DNA of 6,883 nt from contig JBIIHL010000061.1 in assembly GCA_044235825.1 (NCBI GenBank), forward strand, positions 1 to 6,883. The letters are read 5' to 3'. This document shows positions 1 to 6,598 of this stretch, one piece after another. The DNA comes from CANGYM01 sp044235825. Lineage in GTDB: Bacteria; Pseudomonadota; Alphaproteobacteria; JAJTHO01; CANGYM01. A program made the position numbers and the translations under genes. The notes under the pieces are model-generated. The model worked only from the letters and a program-made list of their open reading frames with translations. It ran no database searches and was not told the DNA's origin. The first letter of the stretch is position 1. Each line of letters starts with the position of its first letter.

Positions 1-643
1 AGGATTCCAAACGGGCCACGGCGCGGGGGCTGAGGATCAAAATCCCGTGCTGGGCTTCGCCGCCCAGAACCTTTTGCCATGAATACGTCAGAACATCGAT
101 TTTTTCCCACGGCATGTCATAGGCAAACACTGCCGATGTGGCATCACACAGGGTCAGCCCCGCCCGATCCTTTGCAATCCAGTCCCCATGGGGCACCACA
201 ACGCCGGAGGTCGTGCCGTTCCAGCAAAACACAAGATCATGATCGGGGTTGGCCTTGGTCAGATCCGGCAGCTGGCCGTAGGGAGCCTGATACACGTGGG
301 TGTCTTTGAGTTTGAGCTGCTTCACCGCATCGGTGACCCAGCCGTCAGAGAAACTTTCCCACGCGAAAATGTCCACGGGACGGGGACCCAGCAAGCTCCA
401 CATGGCCGCCTCAAACGCGCCGGTGTCCGAGGCTGGCATGATGCCGATATGGTAATCCTGCGGCAGATTCAGCAACTGGCGGGAAAGCTGGACAACCTCA
501 TTGATGCGAGATTTGCCATCTTTGGCCCGATGGGACCGCCCCAACAGCGCGGAAGAGAGGGCCGAAAAATCCCACCCAGGACGCTTGGCACAGGGGCCCG
601 AAGAAAAATAAGGACGATCAGGACGCAGAGAAGGCTTTTGCAT
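1..643 (-). CDS. serC: Phosphoserine aminotransferase, N-terminal part (truncated by window edge)
   Basis: PLP-dependent phosphoserine aminotransferase, which converts 3-phosphohydroxypyruvate plus glutamate to 3-phosphoserine in cytosolic serine synthesis (the family can also serve pyridoxal phosphate synthesis). Translating the minus strand from the ATG at 643-641 gives 214 uninterrupted residues to the left edge, beginning MQKPSLRPDRPYFSSGPCAK. The SSGPCAKRPGW opening, the WNGTTSGV segment (residues 141-148), CDATSAVFA (166-174) and SWQKVLGGE (188-196, with Lys191 as the presumed PLP Schiff-base lysine) match the alphaproteobacterial/Methanosarcina-type SerC subfamily, whose members are usually near 380-390 residues, so a little under half is missing. 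An in-frame stop lies three codons upstream, making this the first possible ATG; no clear Shine-Dalgarno is seen. In many alphaproteobacteria serA follows serC, which would put serA left of the window (inference). Recognised by memory of family motifs, not by a search. Confidence 0.93.
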   Translation of the reverse strand, partial: MQKPSLRPDRPYFSSGPCAKRPGWDFSALSSALLGRSHRAKDGKSRINEVVQLSRQLLNLPQDYHIGIMPASDTGAFEAAMWSLLGPRPVDIFAWESFSDGWVTDAVKQLKLKDTHVYQAPYGQLPDLTKANPDHDLVFCWNGTTSGVVVPHGDWIAKDRAGLTLCDATSAVFAYDMPWEKIDVLTYSWQKVLGGEAQHGILILSPRAVARLES

Positions 644-693
644 AATTTTTTAACAAAGATCAGGTTAAATAGGGAACACACCCAAAAAAGAGC

Positions 694-1602
694 ATGATAG
701 TACCCCAGATGCGCCGTGCGTCAATCATAAAATTCTTCTTCCCCTTGGGCTTTTTAGCATTGACCTTATCTTTGGGGCTGCCTGCCTTGGCTGAGCCCAA
801 AAAAGAGCCCCTGCCGGCCTCTATTGTGTCCGCCAAAGCGGGACCTTACGTTAAAACCTCTCTGGATCCCAAACCCGCTGCCCCAACTGAAAAAACGGCA
901 TCCCAATCTGTCAAAAACACAGAAAGCGATAAAAAATCCTCTCCCCCGCCCTTGCCCAAAATCGTGAATCGGGACAAGACATCGTCGCCCTCTGCCCCCT
1001 CTGCTGAGGCGGCCCCCTCCCCTGCCCCTGCTGCTGTTCAGGGGGATGGCGTTTCTGCCCTGCTGAAAGGACCACAAAACAAGGGAAAATACATCAAAAT
1101 TCCTGCCCCCAATGTGGACTTAACCCCGCATCCCCCTCCATCTGCGCCAAAGCCAGAGGAAAGCTCAAAAAGCACCCCATCAGAAAAAAATACGCCATCG
1201 GATCAATCCCGCAAAGCCGAGGCGGATTCTGTGATTAACGATTTAGAAGATCTGGCCACTGCGCCCCCTCCCCCACCACAACGGGACCCCAAAACGGGCA
1301 ATGTGGTTTTGCCCAACAAAAGCCGCACGGTGGTGGTGGAACGCGGGTCTGTGGTTCTGGATGCCTCCGCCCTAAAAACCATCATAGAGGCCCAGAATCG
1401 TGATGATCTGGTGTCCTACGGCAACACCATGGGCAAAAGTCTGGCAGAAAACCTGACGCTGCTTTCCCAGTTTTATCCATTTTCCTTAACGATTGCCCCT
1501 GCAGTGGCCCCCGCCAAACCGCTCGAAGAAGCCTTGCCCCCATCGGATGGGAAAAAAGCCGCTAAAAAAAGCAAAAAACCGCGGTCGGGGAAAAAAAGAT
1601 AG
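694..1602 (+). CDS. Exported Pro/Ala/Lys-rich protein of unknown function
   Basis: I do not recognise this 302-residue protein. Residues 7-33 look like a Sec signal peptide: Arg7-Arg8, a hydrophobic core around FFFPLGFLALTLSLGL, then an ALA site, so cleavage after Ala33 is likely and the mature protein would be periplasmic or secreted. Residues 34-200 are low-complexity and probably disordered, dominated by Pro, Ala, Ser and Lys, with runs such as SPPPLP and PPPPP (191-195). A more ordered-looking stretch follows at about 202-268, containing TVVVERGSVVLDASALKTII. The C-terminus is strongly basic (KKAAKKSKKPRSGKKR, 287-302). The start is uncertain: ATG 694 has only a poor AAGAG immediately before it, and ATG 709 (Met6) keeps the whole signal peptide; an in-frame stop at 670-672 excludes longer forms. 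It is divergent from serC and convergent with rpoC. The Pro-rich linker recalls TonB or envelope-spanning proteins, but the C-terminal part shows no TonB signature I can see. Confidence 0.85.
   Translation: MIVPQMRRASIIKFFFPLGFLALTLSLGLPALAEPKKEPLPASIVSAKAGPYVKTSLDPKPAAPTEKTASQSVKNTESDKKSSPPPLPKIVNRDKTSSPSAPSAEAAPSPAPAAVQGDGVSALLKGPQNKGKYIKIPAPNVDLTPHPPPSAPKPEESSKSTPSEKNTPSDQSRKAEADSVINDLEDLATAPPPPPQRDPKTGNVVLPNKSRTVVVERGSVVLDASALKTIIEAQNRDDLVSYGNTMGKSLAENLTLLSQFYPFSLTIAPAVAPAKPLEEALPPSDGKKAAKKSKKPRSGKKR
697..724 (-). promoter_or_regulatory. Candidate serC promoter
   Basis: Read on the minus strand, TTGACG (719-724) and TACTAT (697-702) are separated by 16 bases, matching the sigma70 consensus at 5/6 and 4/6 positions. 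Transcription would start near 690, leaving a leader of about 47 bases before the serC ATG at 643. The promoter lies over the first codons of the divergent gene at 694, so the two genes may interfere. It is a motif match only, and the 16-base spacer is slightly short. Confidence 0.4.
709..792 (+). other. Sec signal peptide coding segment
   Basis: These bases encode Met6 to Ala33 of the exported protein: two arginines, about 20 mostly hydrophobic residues, and the ALA cleavage motif before Glu34. Because the segment begins at Met6, translation from ATG 709 would still yield a complete signal peptide. It could alternatively stay uncleaved as a membrane anchor. Confidence 0.75.
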
Positions 1603-1637
1603 AAACAGGGATTGGGCCTTTATACCCCCCAGAATTC

Positions 1638-1669
1638 AAAAAAGGGAGACCCGAGGGTCTCCCTTTTTT
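1638..1669. terminator. Bidirectional intrinsic terminator
   Basis: A perfect inverted repeat, GGGAGACC (1644-1651) and GGTCTCCC (1656-1663), encloses the four-base loop CGAG. It is flanked by six A (1638-1643) and six T (1664-1669). The hairpin is therefore followed by a T run on either strand. It lies 35 bases after the stop of the exported-protein gene and 22 bases after the rpoC stop on the opposite strand, so it can terminate both convergent transcripts. Confidence 0.92.
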
Positions 1670-1691
1670 CTTTCTGTCTTCTGTTCCTCGC

Positions 1692-4600
1692 CTACGCTGC
1701 CTCATCCCCCAAAAGATCACGGGACGGGGGTGCCAAAGAAGGCGACTGGTCCGCAAGGCTCTGAGGTTGGGCCGTTATATAATCCCGCTGGCGAGCAATG
1801 CTGCGATAGCGGTTGTACACGCTGCCGGTTCCCGCAGGAATCAGGCGACCCACGATGACGTTTTCCTTTAGCCCCATCAGGTAATCCACACGACCGGCGG
1901 TGGCCGATTCTGTCAACACACGGGTGGTTTCCTGGAACGATGCGGCAGAAATGAAGGAATGGGTTTGCAGCGATGCCTTGGTGATCCCCTGTAAAACAGG
2001 TTCGCCAACGGCGGGGCGCTTACCTTCGGTCAGCAATTTGGCGTTTTCTTGGCGCAGGGTGATTTTATCCACCTGTTCACCGACGAGGAACGTGGATTCC
2101 CCCTGATCAATCACATCCACCTTTTGCAACATCTGGCGGATAATGACCTCGATATGTTTATCGTTGATCTTCACCCCTTGCAGACGGTAAACGTCCTGAA
2201 TTTCATTGATCAGGTAATCGGCTAGGGCCTCAATCCCCTTAATCCGCAAAATGTCGTGGGGGACAGGGTTACCGTCCACCAACAGATCGCCGATTTCCAC
2301 AAAATCCCCCTCCCGAACGGCCAAGTGACGGCCTTTGGGCAGGGTGTATTCCACGGGCTCCGCGGATTCATCTTCGGGGGTGATGATGATTTTGCGTTTG
2401 GTTTTGTTGTCTTTCCCAAATTCAATGCGACCTGCGGTTTCGGCCATGATGGCGTGGTCCTTGGCTTTGCGGGCCTCGAACAGCTCGGCCACACGGGGCA
2501 GACCCCCTGTAATGTCACGCGTTTTGGACGATTCCCGCGGAATCCGGCCCAGAACATCCCCCGCCTGAACCGTGGCCCCATTGGGCACGTTCAGGATGGA
2601 ATCCACGGACATGAAGTAACGAGCCTCTAACCCATTATCCAGCGTCAGAACGTTGCCATCGGCATCCCGCAGGGTAATGCGGGGCTTGAGATCGTTCCCA
2701 CGCGCCTGTTGTTTCCAGTCGATAACGACACGGTTGGACAATCCTGTGGTTTCATCCAGAATCTCCCGCATGGAGAGTCCTTCGATCAGGTCCACATAAT
2801 GGGCCACACCGCTTTTTTCGGTGATGATGGGCAAGGTATAGGGATCCCATTCCGCCAAACGTTGGCCGGCGTTGACCTGATGATCGGCCTCCACCAGCAA
2901 ACGGGCACCATAAGGCAAGCGATAGCGGGCTTTTTCGCGATTATCAAAATCACGCAGCACAACCTCAGCATTCCGGTTCATGACGATCTGAACACCCTCG
3001 CCGTTGCGCACGACTTTGGCATGTTCCAAAATCACGGTGGCATCAATGTTGGATTCGATATAGGACTGCTCCGCCGCCCCCTGCGCCGCCCCCCCAATGT
3101 GGAAGGTCCGCATGGTCAGCTGGGTTCCGGGCTCTCCGATGGATTGCGCGGCAATGACCCCTACGGCTTCCCCGATGTTGACGGGGGTTCCGCGGGCCAA
3201 GTCACGGCCGTAACACGCGCCGCAAACCCCAAATTCGGTTTGACACGTCAAAACAGAGCGGATTTTCATAGAGAAAACCCCGATCATGTCGATGTGGGCC
3301 ACGTGATCCTCGTCCAGCAAGGTTCCCTTGGTAATCACAACCTCACCGGTGGTGGGGTGTTTCACGTCTTCGGCGACAACACGGCCCAAAACACGCTCGG
3401 ACAACGGAGAAATCACATCCCCCCCATCAATGACAGCACGGACGGTGATGGACTCTTCGGTGCCGCAATCCTCTTCAACAATAATACAGTCCTGCGCCAC
3501 ATCCACCAAACGACGGGTCAAATACCCTGAGTTGGCCGTTTTTAACGCCGTATCCGCCAGACCTTTTCGGGCCCCGTGGCTGGAATTAAAGTATTCCAGA
3601 ACGCTCAGACCTTCTTTAAAGTTAGAAATGATGGGCGTTTCGATGATTTCCCCCGAGGGTTTCGCCATCAATCCGCGCATACCCGCCAGCTGCTTAATCT
3701 GCGCCGCGGATCCCCGCGCCCCAGAATGGGCCATCATGAACACGGAATTCACCTGACCGTTGGCATTGAGTTTGGCCATACCCTTCATCATCACATCGGA
3801 CAATTTGTCCGCGGTCTGGGACCAGATGTCGATGACTTTGTTGTATTTTTCCCCGTGGGTGATCAAGCCGTCCATGTACTGTTGTTCAAATTCCAGCACT
3901 TTAACTTTGGCTTCCTCGATCAGGGCACCCTTTTCCGGCGGAATCACCATGTCATCTTTTCCAAAGGAAATGCCGGCTCTGGCCGCGTGTTTGTAGCCCA
4001 AAGCCATCATCTGATCACAGAAAATCACGGAATTTTTCTGACCACTGTGACGGTAGACGATGTCAATCAGGTTGGAGATATCCTTTTTGGTCAAAACACG
4101 GTTGACCAATTCCAACGTGATGTTTTTGTGGCGTGGCAGAATGTTGTAAATCAACAAACGCCCTGGGGTAATGTCCACAACTTTTTTGTAGTGATCCCCA
4201 TGACGGTCGACCAAGTCCGCCCGATAGCGGATTTTGGTGTGCATGGTGATGACCCCTGCGGCCAAGGCATGTTCGACCTCTGCCATGGTGGCAAAGGCGC
4301 GATTTTCGCCAGGGGCGCCTTCCTCAAGCAAGCTGAGGTAATAAATCCCCAAGACAATATCCTGACTGGGGACAATGATGGGCTTGCCGTTGGCGGGGCT
4401 GAGGATGTTGTTGGTACTCATCATCAACACGCGGGCTTCCAGCTGTGCTTCTAATGATAGCGGAATGTGAACAGCCATCTGGTCCCCGTCAAAGTCGGCG
4501 TTAAAGGCCGAACACACCAGCGGGTGCAGCTGAATGGCTTTCCCCTCGATCAACACAGGTTCAAAGGCCTGAATCCCCAAACGGTGCAGCGTGGGGGCGC

Positions 4601-5885
4601 GGTTCAAGAGCACGGGGTGTTCCCGAATGACCTCTTCCAAAATGTCCCAAACTTCGGGGCGCTCTTTTTCCACAATGCGCTTGGCTTGCTTGATGGTGCT
4701 GGCCAAACCGTACAGGTTCATGCGGGAATAAATAAAGGGCTTAAACAGCTCTAGCGCCATTTTTTTGGGCAGGCCACATTGGTGCAGCTTCAACTCTGGC
4801 CCCACAACAATCACGGAACGACCGGAATAGTCGACACGTTTCCCCAGCAAGTTCTGACGGAAACGGCCTTGTTTCCCTTTTAAACTGTCGGAGAGGGATT
4901 TCAACTGGCGCTTGTTTTGCGCCGTGATGGGGCGCGAGCGGCGGCTGTTGTCAAACAGGGCATCCACGGCCTCTTGCAGCATCCGTTTTTCGTTGCGCAC
5001 CATAATATCGGGGGCGCGGAATTCCATCAGACGCTTTAAACGGTTGTTCCGGTTGATCACACGGCGGTAAAGATCATTCAAATCCGACGCCGCGAAACGA
5101 CCCGCCGCATCCAAAGGCACCAAGGGGCGCAAATCCGGCGGAATCACAGGCACCACATCCATGATCATCCAGTCAGGGCGGGTTTTGGAATCCAAAAACG
5201 CCTCAACCAATTTCAAACGCTTCACCAATTTGCGACGCTTCAGGTCAGAGGTGGTGTCGGCCAGATCTTCGCGAATGTTGGCGCGTTCTGTTTCCAGATC
5301 AATGTTGCCCAGCAGGGTTTTCAGGGCCTCTGCCCCGATTTCCGCGGTAAAGGCATCTTCGCCGTATTCATCCTGCGCATCAATATATTCGTGTTCGGTC
5401 AAGAGCTGGCCGTGGGACAGGGATGTCAAGCCAGGCTCGGTCACCACATAGTTTTCAAAATACAGGATGCGCTCAATGTCCTTCAGCGGCAGATCCAAAA
5501 TCAAGCCAATGCGGGATGGCAACGACCGCAAAAACCAGATGTGGGCCACGGGGGCCGCCAGATCAATGTGCCCCATGCGTTCCCGCCGGACTTTGCGAAC
5601 GGTGACTTCGGTGCCACACTTTTCACAAATGATCCCTTTGTATTTCATGCGCTTGTATTTGCCGCACAAACACTCATAATCTTTAATAGGGCCGAAAATA
5701 CGGGCACAGAACAGGCCCTCTTTTTCGGGCTTGTAGGTTCTATAATTAATCGTCTCGGGTTTTTTGACTTCGCCAAAAGACCACGCCCGAATTTGCTCTG
5801 GGCTGGCAATGGTGATGCGAATTTGGTCAAAGGATTGGGTGTCTTCAGTAGCAGTCTGGGGGGAAAACGATCGAAAATCGCTCAT
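1692..5885 (-). CDS. rpoC: DNA-directed RNA polymerase subunit beta'
   Basis: Catalytic beta' subunit of RNA polymerase, complete at 1397 residues (E. coli has 1407). Landmarks in order: zinc-ribbon cysteines 72, 74, 87 and 90; the conserved RQNLLGKRVDYSGRSVIVVG block near 343-362; the catalytic loop NADFDGDQ with Asp464, Asp466 and Asp468 holding the active-site magnesium; the bridge helix starting GARKGLADTALKTANSGYLT at 771; the second zinc site Cys807, Cys881, Cys888 and Cys891; and the trigger loop QLTMRTFHIGG with Met925, Arg926 and His929. The trigger loop resumes at about DITGGLPRVAELFEAR (from 1124), so roughly 185 residues of SI3-type insertion separate its halves, as in other proteobacteria. 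The ATG at 5885 is chosen because AAGGA lies 7 bases upstream; in-frame ATG 5903 and TTG 5924 are less well placed. No residue expected to be essential is missing. Oddly, rpoB, normally directly upstream in the same operon, is absent: the next gene upstream is a divergent 23S rRNA. Confidence 0.99.
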   Translation of the reverse strand: MSDFRSFSPQTATEDTQSFDQIRITIASPEQIRAWSFGEVKKPETINYRTYKPEKEGLFCARIFGPIKDYECLCGKYKRMKYKGIICEKCGTEVTVRKVRRERMGHIDLAAPVAHIWFLRSLPSRIGLILDLPLKDIERILYFENYVVTEPGLTSLSHGQLLTEHEYIDAQDEYGEDAFTAEIGAEALKTLLGNIDLETERANIREDLADTTSDLKRRKLVKRLKLVEAFLDSKTRPDWMIMDVVPVIPPDLRPLVPLDAAGRFAASDLNDLYRRVINRNNRLKRLMEFRAPDIMVRNEKRMLQEAVDALFDNSRRSRPITAQNKRQLKSLSDSLKGKQGRFRQNLLGKRVDYSGRSVIVVGPELKLHQCGLPKKMALELFKPFIYSRMNLYGLASTIKQAKRIVEKERPEVWDILEEVIREHPVLLNRAPTLHRLGIQAFEPVLIEGKAIQLHPLVCSAFNADFDGDQMAVHIPLSLEAQLEARVLMMSTNNILSPANGKPIIVPSQDIVLGIYYLSLLEEGAPGENRAFATMAEVEHALAAGVITMHTKIRYRADLVDRHGDHYKKVVDITPGRLLIYNILPRHKNITLELVNRVLTKKDISNLIDIVYRHSGQKNSVIFCDQMMALGYKHAARAGISFGKDDMVIPPEKGALIEEAKVKVLEFEQQYMDGLITHGEKYNKVIDIWSQTADKLSDVMMKGMAKLNANGQVNSVFMMAHSGARGSAAQIKQLAGMRGLMAKPSGEIIETPIISNFKEGLSVLEYFNSSHGARKGLADTALKTANSGYLTRRLVDVAQDCIIVEEDCGTEESITVRAVIDGGDVISPLSERVLGRVVAEDVKHPTTGEVVITKGTLLDEDHVAHIDMIGVFSMKIRSVLTCQTEFGVCGACYGRDLARGTPVNIGEAVGVIAAQSIGEPGTQLTMRTFHIGGAAQGAAEQSYIESNIDATVILEHAKVVRNGEGVQIVMNRNAEVVLRDFDNREKARYRLPYGARLLVEADHQVNAGQRLAEWDPYTLPIITEKSGVAHYVDLIEGLSMREILDETTGLSNRVVIDWKQQARGNDLKPRITLRDADGNVLTLDNGLEARYFMSVDSILNVPNGATVQAGDVLGRIPRESSKTRDITGGLPRVAELFEARKAKDHAIMAETAGRIEFGKDNKTKRKIIITPEDESAEPVEYTLPKGRHLAVREGDFVEIGDLLVDGNPVPHDILRIKGIEALADYLINEIQDVYRLQGVKINDKHIEVIIRQMLQKVDVIDQGESTFLVGEQVDKITLRQENAKLLTEGKRPAVGEPVLQGITKASLQTHSFISAASFQETTRVLTESATAGRVDYLMGLKENVIVGRLIPAGTGSVYNRYRSIARQRDYITAQPQSLADQSPSLAPPSRDLLGDEAA

Positions 5886-5892
5886 GCAAACA

Positions 5893-5897
5893 TCCTT
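5893..5897 (-). promoter_or_regulatory. rpoC ribosome binding site
   Basis: Minus-strand AAGGA ends 7 bases before the ATG at 5885, a near-ideal Shine-Dalgarno spacing. It overlaps the coding sequence that would be used by the two upstream in-frame start candidates, which favours the 5885 start. Confidence 0.85.
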
Positions 5898-5953
5898 AGG
5901 CATATATGAGGCGGGTAAGCGCAACCCATCTCAGTTTTTGATCAAAGAGGGAA

Positions 5954-5982
5954 TTTATAAAAGGGTGGCAAGGAAAAAGCAA
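5954..5982 (-). promoter_or_regulatory. Candidate rpoC promoter
   Basis: On the minus strand TATAAA (5954-5959, 5/6 match to the -10 consensus) lies 17 bases downstream of TTGCTT (5977-5982, 3/6 match to the -35 consensus). The predicted start near 5947 gives a leader of about 60 bases containing the AAGGA site. rpoC cannot be reading through from an upstream rpoB here, so it needs a promoter in this gap. The good -10 and exact spacing make this the best candidate, but the -35 is weak. Confidence 0.5.
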
Positions 5983-6173
5983 GGGAAGATTTTTTTTCAA
6001 AAAAGAAAGTTTTTTCACCCCTCCCCTGCCCCATCAGTCCTATTCAGCCATAATCGTTGTGAGCTTTTAACGCACACAGAATATGCAACCTAATAATATA
6101 GCCCTCAATCCGAGGACAATCTGATGATTTTTATGACAAAAAATAACCCGCCAAAGAAAAATGCGATCCCATG

Positions 6174-6179
6174 AAAAAA
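6174..6179 (+). promoter_or_regulatory. Proximal UP-element-like A-tract
   Basis: Six consecutive A lie at about -46 to -41 relative to the predicted start near 6220, just upstream of the -35 box. That is where the alpha subunit C-terminal domain contacts the proximal UP subsite of strong rRNA promoters. Two more A-tracts lie further upstream (6138-6143 and 6157-6161). The function is inferred from position and composition. Confidence 0.5.
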
Positions 6180-6184
6180 GGCTG

Positions 6185-6213
6185 TTGACAGCGGGGCGGC
6201 GGTGATCTATAAC
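6185..6213 (+). promoter_or_regulatory. Strong sigma70-type promoter of the 23S rRNA gene
   Basis: A perfect -35 box TTGACA (6185-6190) is followed after exactly 17 bases by TATAAC (6208-6213), a 5/6 match to the -10 consensus. The start should fall near 6220, about 170 bases before the mature 23S. An A-tract sits in the proximal UP position. This near-consensus promoter immediately before 23S, with a divergent protein gene behind it, indicates that 23S is transcribed independently of 16S. The stretch after the -10 is C-rich rather than strongly GC-rich, so stringent control cannot be judged. Confidence 0.85.
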
Positions 6214-6220
6214 CACACTC

Positions 6221-6268
6221 CCTGCTGACGAGGTTCCCAAACGAACCCCTTTTAATGTAAGCAGCAGG
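6221..6268 (+). other. Structured 5' end of the pre-23S leader
   Basis: CCTGCTG (6221-6227) pairs perfectly with CAGCAGG (6262-6268), and inside them GGTTC (6232-6236) pairs with GAACC (6243-6247) around a six-base loop. The outer stem starts almost exactly at the predicted transcription start, so it would close the 5' end of the transcript. It may protect the leader or take part in rRNA maturation. The pairing is visible in the sequence; the role is inferred. Confidence 0.5.
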
Positions 6269-6314
6269 CTGGTCTGTGACACTGTAAAAATATGATAACT
6301 GACTCTCAGTGAGG

Positions 6315-6361
6315 GTTAGGCACCGCACAAGCAGATAGGCTCTGTTTCTGTGGTGTCTAAC
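6315..6361 (+). other. Pre-23S leader hairpin just before the mature 5' end
   Basis: GTTAGGCACC (6315-6324) pairs with GGTGTCTAAC (6352-6361) with a single G-U wobble, extended inward by up to three more pairs (6325-6327 with 6349-6351). CAGA (6332-6335) and TCTG (6341-6344) form an inner four-pair stem. A double-stranded segment of 10-13 bp about 30 bases upstream of the mature 23S could be a processing site, for example for RNase III. It is not a tRNA: no cloverleaf arms or T-loop are present. Confidence 0.5.
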
Positions 6362-6526
6362 ACCAAAAACTGAGAAGCTGAGAACAATCCTCAAGCGTAA
6401 ATAAGAGCATCTGGTGGATGCCTTGGCGATTGCAGGCGATGAAGGACGTGCTAGGCTGCGATAAGCAGCGGGGAGGGGCCAAGACCCTTTGATCCGCTGA
6501 TTTCCGAATGGGGGAACCCACCTTTC

Positions 6527-6554
6527 AGGTGACAGGTAACAGGTTTCAGGTGAC
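6527..6554 (+). repeat. Four tandem 7-base repeats, left arm of the IVS hairpin
   Basis: Four consecutive 7-base units at 6527, 6534, 6541 and 6548 read AGGTGAC, AGGTAAC, AGGTTTC and AGGTGAC. They differ only at positions 5 and 6 of the unit. The array forms the entire 5' strand of the IVS stem. Confidence 0.9.
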
Positions 6555-6570
6555 GGATTTTCAACGATCT

Positions 6571-6598
6571 GTCACCTGTCACCCGTAACCTGTCACCT
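6571..6598 (-). repeat. Four tandem 7-base repeats, right arm of the IVS hairpin (inverted)
   Basis: Read on the minus strand from 6598 to 6571 the units are AGGTGAC, AGGTTAC, GGGTGAC and AGGTGAC. The array is the inverted counterpart of the left arm, in register with it. The outer units (1 and 4) are perfect consensus in both arms, and all four stem mismatches fall in the two inner units. Confidence 0.9.

Larger units (their letters stand above)
5886..6390. other. Divergent intergenic region between rpoC and 23S rRNA
   Basis: This 505-bp gap holds no protein gene I can support: the short open frames in it lack Shine-Dalgarno sites and recognisable motifs. No 3' end of 16S rRNA (no anti-Shine-Dalgarno GGATCACCTCCTT), no rpoB fragment and no cloverleaf tRNA was found on either strand. 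The rpoC-proximal part carries the rpoC leader and promoter. About 5990-6016 is a block of alternating T and A runs. About 6017-6136 shows nothing I can interpret. From 6138 onward come A-tracts, a strong rightward promoter and a structured leader ending at the 23S gene. Confidence 0.8.

Noticed and set aside
469..681. Minus-strand 70-codon frame starting upstream of serC
   Set aside because: It overlaps the first part of serC in another frame; the serC frame explains the sequence.
188..697. Plus-strand open frame of 169 codons
   Set aside because: It is antisense to serC, whose frame carries clear family motifs; the plus-strand translation resembles no protein.
694..1602. TonB-family protein
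   Set aside because: The N-terminal hydrophobic segment plus Pro/Lys-rich linker fits loosely, but the segment ends in a cleavage-type ALA motif and the C-terminal part lacks a TonB-like domain.
2709..4454. Two long plus-strand open frames opposite rpoC (2709-3530 and 3576-4454)
   Set aside because: They lie wholly antisense to the highly conserved rpoC frame, have compositions typical of reverse-complement shadows, and show no domain or Shine-Dalgarno support.
5885..5924. Longer RpoC starting at TTG 5924 or ATG 5903
   Set aside because: The AAGGA ribosome binding site lies inside that extension, 7 bases before ATG 5885, and the added residues do not resemble RpoC N-termini.
6232..6254. Attenuator-type terminator (GGTTC/GAACC followed by CCCCTTTT) in the 23S leader
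   Set aside because: The stem is only 5 bp with two extra C before four T; too weak to be called a terminator, and it would block rRNA synthesis.
6247..6258. boxA antitermination element
   Set aside because: The CTTTTAATG stretch shares only a few bases with the TGCTCTTTAACA consensus; not enough to call.
6315..6364. Possible tRNA before 23S, ending near TAACACCA
   Set aside because: Only a single long stem with an inner stem can be drawn; no D, anticodon or T arm and no GTTCGA-type T-loop.
6527..6598. CRISPR-like or direct-repeat array
   Set aside because: The units are 7 bases with no spacers, and the two arrays are inverted arms of one hairpin within 23S rRNA.
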